A stretch of DNA of 7,608 bases, taken from positions 1 through 7,608 of the forward strand of contig CAIPJU010000312.1 in the NCBI GenBank assembly GCA_903865465.1, given 5' to 3'. This document shows, in pieces, positions 1 through 5,578 of the stretch; position 1 is the first letter of the stretch, and every line of letters starts with the position of its first letter. A program made the position numbers and the translations under genes. Under the pieces are notes generated by a model. It had not been told where the DNA came from. It ran no database searches and saw nothing but the letters and a program-made list of their open reading frames with translations. This DNA is from an uncultured Bacteroidota bacterium (GTDB taxonomy: Bacteria; Bacteroidota; Bacteroidia; Bacteroidales; VadinHA17).

Positions 1-51
1 ACTGTCCAGGTATACTATAACTCTGTCGCCACTCTTTTTGCTTTTATATTA

Positions 52-1377
52 TTAGCTTATATTTTTTTGATTCTTTGATACGTTCTGATAATTAATATTT
101 GAACTAAAAGCCCACATAGCGGTTTTAAAACTTCTTGTTGCAAATAAGGTTTTAAAGAATTTTTTTCCAATAATCTTGCCAACACTGCTATTACATTTTT
201 CCATACTTAAATTGAGTTCTCCAGGAGTCATAGATTTTGGTTTGAAAATAGCCTCGGTCATATCATAAAAACTCCAATCTTCAGGGAAATTAGTATGTAG
301 CAACCTATGTTCATTCAGCATATTGTTAAATAATCTTGTACCAGGTAAAGGCGTTAGAATGGTTGTTTGAACAACATCAACGCCACTATTAATTATATAT
401 TTTGTCCTATTATCCAGCACAGCAGAATTATCAGTATCAAAGCCATAAATGAATGCGCCAAGGACAGCTATTCCATATTTTCTAATTTTCTTGAAAGTAT
501 CCTCATAGCTATTTACACCCATTTTTAGATTTAATTTTTTATTTGCGTCTTTTAGTGATTCGTCATTTTCAGCTTCTAACCCAATAAAAACCATCCTGCA
601 TCCAGCTTTAGCTGCATATTTAAGTATTTCTTCATTATCCGCAAAGTTTAAAGAGGCCTGACAAAACCACTCTTTCTTAATACCACGATCAATAATCCCC
701 TTAAATAAATCCAATGCTCGTTTTGAGGCTTCTTTGCCATGGCCAATAATATTATCATCAACAATAAAAATCATTTTTTGTGGTATATTTTCCATTTCAT
801 CAAGTACATTTTCAATTGGTCTTTGTCGATAAGTATGCCCATTAAAGGAAGTAACTGAACAAAACTCACAGTCCATCGGGCAACCCCTGGCTGTTTGAAT
901 TGATCCAAACATATAACCTTTATTAAATAAGTTATGTCTTGCGATTGGCGTTTTAGACAGATCGATTTTTTCACTCTTATATATTTTTTGCAAATTATTG
1001 GACTCATAGTCTTTTATAACTTGATTCCAGACTACTTCTGCTTCTCCAACAACTATTGAATCAACATATTCTATTGCTTCCTCTGTTTGCAATGATGCAT
1101 GAATTCCCCCCATAATAACAGGTATATTTTTATTTCGATATAATTTTGCTATTTCATATGCCCGATTTACTGAAGCAGTAAATGCGGTAATTCCAACAAG
1201 GTCAGCTTCTTGATATTGGAACTCAACAAAGTTCTCATCTAATATTGTTACCTCCCAATTATCTGGTGTCAATGCAGCAATTATCCCAAGGCCAATCGGT
1301 GGAAATCTCGAACTTTTATTGATGGTAAGACCAACTCTTGCTTTATTAACAGGGTTAATTAATAGTAATTTCTTCAT
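52..1377 (-). CDS. B12-binding-type radical SAM protein
   Basis: This is a complete 441-residue protein of the class that couples an N-terminal cobalamin-binding-like Rossmann domain to a radical SAM domain. The N-terminal part (about 1-130) has the usual features: MKKLLLINPV, the PPIGLGIIAAL segment at 26-36, and GGIHAS at 90-95. The B12-ligating DxHxxG motif is not visible, as in several members that still bind cobalamin. The radical SAM cluster motif CxxxCxxC is intact at C166, C170 and C173 (GCPMDCEFC), so a 4Fe-4S cluster and S-adenosylmethionine cleavage are expected. The FIGLEAENDESL segment at 264-275, GAFIYGFD at 307-314 and LPGTRLF at 344-350 match the subfamily with a DUF4070-like C-terminal region. 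The substrate cannot be named: relatives methylate or rearrange lipids, tetrapyrroles or natural products. No biosynthetic partner gene lies nearby. By eye the gene is more A/T-rich than the genes at the right end. The ATG at 1377 is preceded by A/T-rich DNA without a clear ribosome-binding site. Confidence 0.93.
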   Translation of the reverse strand: MKKLLLINPVNKARVGLTINKSSRFPPIGLGIIAALTPDNWEVTILDENFVEFQYQEADLVGITAFTASVNRAYEIAKLYRNKNIPVIMGGIHASLQTEEAIEYVDSIVVGEAEVVWNQVIKDYESNNLQKIYKSEKIDLSKTPIARHNLFNKGYMFGSIQTARGCPMDCEFCSVTSFNGHTYRQRPIENVLDEMENIPQKMIFIVDDNIIGHGKEASKRALDLFKGIIDRGIKKEWFCQASLNFADNEEILKYAAKAGCRMVFIGLEAENDESLKDANKKLNLKMGVNSYEDTFKKIRKYGIAVLGAFIYGFDTDNSAVLDNRTKYIINSGVDVVQTTILTPLPGTRLFNNMLNEHRLLHTNFPEDWSFYDMTEAIFKPKSMTPGELNLSMEKCNSSVGKIIGKKFFKTLFATRSFKTAMWAFSSNINYQNVSKNQKNIS

Positions 1378-1600
1378 GTATTAAATATTAAAAAATTCAA
1401 ACACTAAAATATTATTCTCAAAAGTCATATTTGTAAAGTAGGCTTTTTATCTGATCGAAACACTTGATGATTATGTGGGTATAGATCTAAAGGTACTACA
1501 GCTTTCGAGCCCCAATTAGTTGTCTATCCTGCAAAGTCAAAGTGAGCAAAAGAGCATGTGTTTGGAGTCCTGATACATTTATAGATTTTAATGCTTTTGC
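1378..1600. other. gene-free stretch upstream of the radical SAM gene
   Basis: No supported gene was found here. The 60 bases just upstream of the radical SAM start are very A/T-rich and probably hold its promoter, but no pair of -33 and -7 boxes with acceptable spacing could be assigned. On the minus strand two reading frames stay open for about 30-35 codons each. Neither has a convincing start or a recognisable product, so they may be chance or very decayed coding remnants. Confidence 0.5.
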
Positions 1601-1665
1601 TGTTATATGTAGGGTAACTGCCGTGCTAGTCTCGCTGTCAGGTGATTAGAACCTTACATATAACA
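1601..1665. repeat. inverted repeat B (TGTTATATGT / ACATATAACA)
   Basis: The left arm TGTTATATGTAGGGT (1601-1615) and the right arm ACCTTACATATAACA (1651-1665) are complementary at 14 of 15 positions. They enclose a 35-base interior that is not obviously self-complementary. The outer end TGTTAT/ATAACA is shared with the neighbouring repeat: bases 1660-1665 serve both. A 15-bp stem of this quality is unlikely by chance. It lacks a U-run and does not follow an intact gene closely, so a simple terminator is unlikely. It resembles the short palindromic elements dispersed between genes in some Bacteroidetes genomes, from memory and not checked. Confidence 0.7.
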
Positions 1666-1788
1666 TTTGCCGGTATGGCCAGTAAGGGATAGCGGGCGAT
1701 TTCCTATGAAGTTACGCGAAAAGTTGGGGCGTTCTCCAATCCTTCGCATACCACTGAAACCCTTATTGGCTATAAATCGTGTTGTTAG
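1660..1788. repeat. long imperfect inverted repeat A, attC-like in shape
   Basis: The arms at 1660-1688 and 1760-1788 pair in blocks. The outer TAACA (1661-1665) pairs with TGTTA (1783-1787). The inner GCCAGTAAGGG (1678-1688) pairs with CCCTTATTGGC (1760-1770) at 10 of 11 positions. A TAT/ATA match sits just outside the inner block and an unpaired bulge separates it from the outer block. The interior of about 70 bases is unpaired or weakly paired and is more G/C-rich than the surroundings. Outer and inner paired boxes separated by a mismatch recall integron attC sites, but the canonical GTTRRRY core is not met, and no integron integrase is in the window. A MITE or dispersed palindrome is an equally good reading. 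Confidence 0.6.
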
Positions 1789-1812
1789 TTTTTTCTTTTC
1801 AATTCCGATCAT

Positions 1813-2219
1813 TTAAATTTTATCAGATTGAAATTTCTCGACACATTTTGAAGGCTCGCCATATTTTTCTGTTAACATTTCTTTCAAAGAAGAGTAATTA
1901 GACCAAAGGTATGACCAAGTATCAGATACAGGAAACATCACTGTTATTTTACTTACTAAATCCTTTTGCTTCAGCCTTGCTACCCCTACAGTACAATTTT
2001 TATATGATGCAAAGTCGCCTTTTAACAAAGCAATTCCATCTTCAGTGCTTATGTGGGTAAAACCGTTCTCTTCCATCTTTAAAATATCTTCACGGGTATG
2101 CCGTCAATAGGGACTCCTTTGAATGCAAGATGGGAAGATGAATCAGGATTCAATTGAGCTTGAGCAACCGAAACCATTGCATTTAATACAAAAATTACTG
2201 AGATTGTTATTTTCTTCAT
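1813..2219 (-). pseudogene. frameshifted, 3'-truncated small secreted-protein gene
   Basis: The original start is ATG at 2219. It opens a clear signal peptide, MKKITISVIFVLNAMVSVAQAQ in two parts (MKKITISVIFVLN then AMVSVAQAQ), with likely cleavage at AQA|Q. The mature part begins LNPDSSSHLAFKGVPIDG. This frame ends at TAA (2079-2081) after 46 codons. The downstream frame continues the same protein as REDILKMEENGFTHISTEDG and runs to TAA at 1813-1815. The two frames join around the GGCATACCCGT run near 2092-2101, where one base has been lost or two gained. The apparent ATG at 2076 is therefore internal to the old gene. From memory, homologues in Bacteroides and relatives have GVPIDGTxxxxxxKMxxNGFT and continue well past the EKFQSDKI end seen here, so the C-terminus also looks lost. 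Function is unknown; the family consists of small exported proteins. The left end lies 24 bases from inverted repeat A. A sequencing error could mimic the frameshift but not the truncation. Confidence 0.75.
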
Positions 2220-2597
2220 ATTTTAAAAATTTTCACTGTAAAGTCTTAATCAATCAAATATCACTATTTAGCGTCATCAAATTTCGCAGTGAACTTTATA
2301 GTTGTAAACTATTCACCTCCAAAGTTTATTAAAACAGCTATATATGCCTACTATTCGAGGCCTCTCTTCGATTTAAATTCATCTCATTCCTTTATAAAAT
2401 TAAACATTAAATTTGTTCTAATATCCCAGAGGTCCGAGTTTTTTATTTTTATAATATCCGACTTTCTAGTAATAGTAATATGGAAGCTTGAGTATTTAAT
2501 AAATGCCCCGGTATGGTAATTCTACCGGATAATCATTGGTGCCTGGCTGTGACGGATATGTTGAGGGGGAGATTGAAAAGTTTGAGATTTGATTTAT
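2220..2597. other. gene-free stretch between HNH gene and pseudogene
   Basis: This stretch is strongly A/T-rich. Open frames on the plus strand are short, overlap one another and show no protein-like composition. One small hairpin is present: CCGGTA (2508-2513) pairs with TACCGG (2523-2528) around a 9-base loop, about 70 bases after the end of the HNH gene on the minus strand. It has no following U-run, so it is at best a weak transcript-end structure. Nothing else is supported. Confidence 0.5.
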
Positions 2598-2900
2598 TTA
2601 ATTATGCTGCGATTCATGACATGAATTACAAACGGAGACTAGCCAATCGATGGGCTCTCTTCCGATGTTTCTTTTCGCGTATTTTTTGTGGTGAACCTGG
2701 GTTGCGGGCGCACCACAGTAAACGCAACGCCAGTTATCCCGTTTGAGCACTACATAGCGCTTCCGCTTCCAGTCATCTGATTTGAGATACTCGTTTCGGT
2801 AATAGCTGCGACGACGCTCACGCTTTTTCCTGAACACCCAATGATTGAACACCAGTATTACCCCAAAAAGGATTCCAATGATTAAAATCTGATGCTCCAT
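2598..2900 (-). CDS. small membrane-anchored HNH nuclease-like protein
   Basis: This 100-residue protein begins with a hydrophobic segment (residues 5-20, ILIIGILFGVILVFNH) followed by a very basic stretch (RKKRERRR, 24-31). That predicts one membrane helix with the C-terminal part in the cytoplasm. The remainder is an HNH-type zinc-finger nuclease fold. YLKSDDWKRKRYVVLKRDNW (38-57) is the typical lead-in, then C59-x2-C62, H70-H71 and C91-x2-C94-H95, with a final H99. The four cysteines are intact and can bind a structural zinc. The HH pair supplies the catalytic base. The middle Asn of H-N-H is not in its usual NL context, and D85 in REPIDWL is the likely equivalent. HNH proteins nick or cut DNA, but many small ones have no assigned role. 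No restriction, phage or toxin partner is adjacent. The start is supported by an A/G-rich stretch (AAAGAAAGAG) 14-23 bases upstream. Confidence 0.85.
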   Translation of the reverse strand: MEHQILIIGILFGVILVFNHWVFRKKRERRRSYYRNEYLKSDDWKRKRYVVLKRDNWRCVYCGAPATQVHHKKYAKRNIGREPIDWLVSVCNSCHESQHN

Positions 2901-3268
2901 GTTATGCTGAAATACTCTTTCTTTTGCACATCCATGACGAAAGAAATTTTACTAAATTCCCTTCTGAATCCTGACGCTTTTTTACTTCACTACACCGCAT
3001 AAATAAAAGCATTCTTTCAATGACAATCAAATGCTTATGTCTGACTTTTTACAATCGATATTAAAGTTAAAATTTAAAATGAATTTCCGTATGCTGTTTC
3101 GTACAAGTTTTGATGAAACGCGGCTGAGTACAAAAACTCTCTGTCAGAATTAACATCTTTTGCTCCTTCATAGTTTTCTTCTATAAAGGTTAGTCGTTAT
3201 TTATATTGCCTTTCTCTCTGTGTAACTCTTTGCAACTCTGTGTAAATCAGTGTACCAATGAGTTAAAG
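2901..3268. other. gene-free stretch upstream of the HNH gene
   Basis: Apart from the 10-bp tandem repeat at 3216-3255, described separately, no gene is supported. On the minus strand a 34-codon frame starts ATGAAGGAGCAAAAG, but it has no recognisable product. The part near 2901-3000 should contain the promoter of the HNH gene; no well-spaced promoter boxes could be assigned. Confidence 0.5.
3216..3255. repeat. 10-bp tandem repeat, four units
   Basis: Four consecutive 10-base units read CTCTGTGTAA (3216-3225), CTCTTTGCAA (3226-3235), CTCTGTGTAA (3236-3245) and the degenerate ATCAGTGTAC (3246-3255). Units 1 and 3 are identical. The array begins 13 bases downstream of the stop codon of the carboxypeptidase-like gene on the minus strand. 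From memory, similar CTCTGTGTAA-rich tracts occur between genes in many Bacteroidetes genomes; their role is unknown. Confidence 0.75.
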
Positions 3269-4858
3269 TTATTTCACAATCACGGAATCCTGTTGTTTAT
3301 CAATAGCTTTTAATGGGCTATTCATCCAGAATCTTCCTGATTTATCAGTGATGGAGATACAGTTCTGTTCGAGGGGCAAATATTGTATAAAACAATTATT
3401 CTGAAATTCAAGAGGCTTATTATATTCCTGCACAAAGAGTTCCCTGAACTGTCGGAATTTATGCTCCTTTCGTCTGTCAATGAAATTACCGTCAATGTCC
3501 TTCACTCCTTCGTAACTTAATCGTGTGGAATCAAGTTCCGTGCGTTTGAACTTATCATCTCTGATGGTTATAAATAATTTGGCGCCTTCAACTTTTATAG
3601 CTGTGATCTTCGCTTCCCTTTTACCGACGGTAAGGTTGTAATTTCCAATTTTGCGTCCCGAAACAGGATCGATTTTCCTGTTGAAAAAAGCTATAATAGT
3701 CATGTCCGTCCATTTGGCATAAGGGCCACCTTCCTGACCCCAGGCAATATCCAGAACTTTAAAGAAATTATTATCATTCTCATCAGGGATAGTGAATGTA
3801 TTACTGAAAGAAATGTATTTAAGACACATCCTGGAATTAACCGCAGGCTCATGACCATACTCTGTCTCAATATTGTATATTTCCCTGTACTTCTTATCTG
3901 AATCTAAAAACGAAGCGGAATATTCAAGCTTGTGTATCGAATAATCATCCGGCTGAATGAATATTGCACCTTTCGTCCGGAGGCTGTCACCTGTGATTCG
4001 CCATTTTGAAGTGAAGCCGATTCTGTATAGTAATGTATTTCCGTCATAAATTCCAACCGGTGTTGAAAAACTGTGATTCGTGATAAAATCCTTTGTTAGG
4101 GTCTCAACGAATGAAAATGACCTTTTGTCGAAATTCCTGATGGCATCGTGAACCAGCAATATTAAAAACTCATTGCCGTACTGATCGCCAACCTTTGCAT
4201 GAGGTATCTTTTTAAATGATACATCGGAATGATCCGTTTCGGGAAGATCATAATAGGGGGTCATATCCAATCTTTGGAAATCCATATTCTTTCTGAAATC
4301 GAGTAATCTGTACCTGTTTGAATCTGAAGAAAAGGCAAAGCCATTATCAAGAGTCTGAATGATCCCTTCGTTCAGGTTAAGATATTCAGTACTGTCCTTC
4401 TGATAATCCCTGTAATAGGATACATAACTGTAGGGCACGACCGGATTATTTTTCTTAATATTTCTAAGGGCTCTGTCGATGATTGTTTCCGGGCTGAGTC
4501 TTCTTTTTCTGGCAGTTACCGTGACTTCACGCAGACTGTAAATATTGAGTACAAGTTTAAGGTTATTTGTTCCGACTCTTTTCAGATCACTAAAAGCCAC
4601 TGAAAGCCTGTGATATCCGATGCAGGAGACGATGAGACTGTCGGTTTGAAATCCGGGATTGTTCAGTATTCTGAAATCACCTTCAGCGTTTGAAATGACC
4701 CCAACCTGTGAGTTTTTAAGACGTACTGTTGCGAAAGATACTGGTTCGGAAGTTTTGGAATCAATAACTTTCCCTTTGATGTAATCAGGCTGCTGGCAAT
4801 AAATTGCAGGATGAACAATAGATATGAGTAAACCAATAAAGATTAAGTAACGTGTCAT
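3269..4858 (-). CDS. secreted protein with carboxypeptidase-like regulatory domain
   Basis: This 529-residue protein starts with a signal peptide (residues 1-21, MTRYLIFIGLLISIVHPAIYC). C21 follows IY and does not fit a lipobox, so it is probably not a lipoprotein. Residues 27-115 form a carboxypeptidase-like regulatory (CarbopepD_reg-like) beta-sandwich: KGKVIDSKTSEPVSFATV, then GVISNAEGDFRI, then LIVSCIGYHRLSV. LREVTVTARKRR (109-120) follows, a segment that often precedes the plug of TonB-dependent receptors. However, there is no plug and the protein is far too short for a 22-strand barrel. The rest (about 122-529) begins SPETIIDRALRNIKKNNP, with PYSYVSYYRDY shortly after. It matches the non-receptor Bacteroidetes family in which this domain is joined to a long region of unknown function. 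A periplasmic or outer-membrane location is inferred; no catalytic residues were recognised. The gene stands alone, 134 bases after the thioesterase gene. Confidence 0.85.
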   Translation of the reverse strand: MTRYLIFIGLLISIVHPAIYCQQPDYIKGKVIDSKTSEPVSFATVRLKNSQVGVISNAEGDFRILNNPGFQTDSLIVSCIGYHRLSVAFSDLKRVGTNNLKLVLNIYSLREVTVTARKRRLSPETIIDRALRNIKKNNPVVPYSYVSYYRDYQKDSTEYLNLNEGIIQTLDNGFAFSSDSNRYRLLDFRKNMDFQRLDMTPYYDLPETDHSDVSFKKIPHAKVGDQYGNEFLILLVHDAIRNFDKRSFSFVETLTKDFITNHSFSTPVGIYDGNTLLYRIGFTSKWRITGDSLRTKGAIFIQPDDYSIHKLEYSASFLDSDKKYREIYNIETEYGHEPAVNSRMCLKYISFSNTFTIPDENDNNFFKVLDIAWGQEGGPYAKWTDMTIIAFFNRKIDPVSGRKIGNYNLTVGKREAKITAIKVEGAKLFITIRDDKFKRTELDSTRLSYEGVKDIDGNFIDRRKEHKFRQFRELFVQEYNKPLEFQNNCFIQYLPLEQNCISITDKSGRFWMNSPLKAIDKQQDSVIVK

Positions 4859-4946
4859 CTCATTTCGATTGAAGTTGGAACTTTTTTTGGAATAAATCAG
4901 AGTCCAGGTCGAAATTATTGTGCAAAAAGTGTACCATTATCCTGTG

Positions 4947-4974
4947 AAAAGCCAATAAATAAATGCCTTATTGC
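4947..4974 (-). terminator. possible weak terminator after the thioesterase gene
   Basis: On the minus strand CAATAA and TTATTG (plus-strand positions 4968-4973 and 4953-4958) can form a 6-bp A/T-rich stem, followed by GC and a run of four T. It lies 19 bases past the thioesterase stop codon. The position is right, but the stem is weak and the T-run short. Confidence 0.25.
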
Positions 4975-4992
4975 TCAATCCCGAAAGTCATA

Positions 4993-5433
4993 TTATTTAT
5001 TGCGCAGATCCTTTGCAACTTCAAACAATCTATTGTCATCCTGTGTAACAGGTTCTATAGAAATATTATGTGGAAGAGGCCTGGTGTTTTCATCTACATG
5101 GATAAAGGTTACAAACCCGTCCACGAGATGCGACTCTTCACCATTCTTCTCAACATGAACATAAGCCGTGATGCTTGATTTTCCTGCATAAACGATTTTT
5201 GATGAGAGCTTGAGAATATCTCCCGATTTAGCGGGTTTTTTGAAGTACATCCCGTGCAGATTCAGACAAACAACATGCCTGGGATCGAGCAATGCGGCTG
5301 CGGCTATGAATCCCGACTCGACAAACCACTCTGCAGTGCGGCCTGCAAAGAGTGTTCCGTGATGGTTAAGATCTTCACTCTTTACCAGTCGCATCGATGT
5401 GTGCGTTTCACTCTTGATAACTCTTATATCCAT
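4993..5433 (-). CDS. hotdog-fold acyl-CoA thioesterase
   Basis: Numbered from the preferred ATG at 5433, the protein has 146 residues, the normal length for a single-hotdog acyl-CoA thioesterase. It is expected to hydrolyse acyl-CoA thioesters in the cytoplasm as an oligomer. The N-terminal loop and hotdog helix are clear: SEDLNHHGTLFAGRTAEWFV at 19-38, with the NHHGTLF signature at 23-29. KKPAKSGD (65-72) and the strand VYAGKSSITAYVHVE (81-95) follow, then the typical VDGFVTFIHVDEN at 104-116. At the helix position where YciA/BFIT-type enzymes have a catalytic Asp, this protein has AEWFVE, so E35 or E39 would have to act; this looks like a subfamily trait and not damage. An in-frame TTG at 5448 would add five residues (MKKEN), but it lies inside a good -7 promoter box. 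The A/G-rich AAAAAAGAAAAC just before 5433 also favours the ATG. The physiological substrate cannot be told. Confidence 0.9.
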   Translation of the reverse strand: MDIRVIKSETHTSMRLVKSEDLNHHGTLFAGRTAEWFVESGFIAAAALLDPRHVVCLNLHGMYFKKPAKSGDILKLSSKIVYAGKSSITAYVHVEKNGEESHLVDGFVTFIHVDENTRPLPHNISIEPVTQDDNRLFEVAKDLRNK

Positions 5434-5445
5434 GTTTTCTTTTTT

Positions 5446-5476
5446 CAAAAGTAGCGATTATTGAGGCCTTTAAAAG
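5446..5476 (-). promoter_or_regulatory. possible Bacteroidetes-type promoter of the thioesterase gene
   Basis: On the minus strand TACTTTTG (plus positions 5446-5453) fits the Bacteroidetes -7 consensus TAnnTTTG exactly. A T-rich CTTTTA (5471-5476) about 17-18 bases upstream is a poor match to the -33 TTTG. Transcription starting a few bases downstream would leave a leader of only about 5 bases before the ATG at 5433, so the message would be almost leaderless. Confidence 0.35.
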
Positions 5477-5578
5477 ATGATTAAAGTCAGGCTGTCGTGC
5501 TTAAATACCGTAATCCTCAGACCGCAATCCTTAACGGACCTGATGCAAAACGTTAACTTCAACTTAACTCAGAGGAGC

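Noticed and set aside
1601..1788. True integron attC array
   Set aside because: The core GTTRRRY/RYYYAAC consensus is not met and no integron integrase is visible, so only a shape similarity is claimed.
1813..2076. Stand-alone 87-residue gene starting at ATG 2076
   Set aside because: The upstream frame supplies a signal peptide and the N-terminal part of the same protein, so this ATG is internal to a frameshifted gene.
2123..2746. Three overlapping plus-strand reading frames of 69-77 codons
   Set aside because: They overlap one another or lie antisense to the pseudogene and the HNH gene, and have no recognisable domains or plausible gene-like composition.
3069..3173. 34-codon minus-strand frame and an alternative frame containing LYETAYGNSF, considered as a GxxExxY-protein remnant
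   Set aside because: The resemblance is limited to a few residues and the rest of the family pattern is absent.
3269..4858. TonB-dependent (SusC-like) receptor
   Set aside because: The protein lacks a plug domain and is far too short for the barrel.
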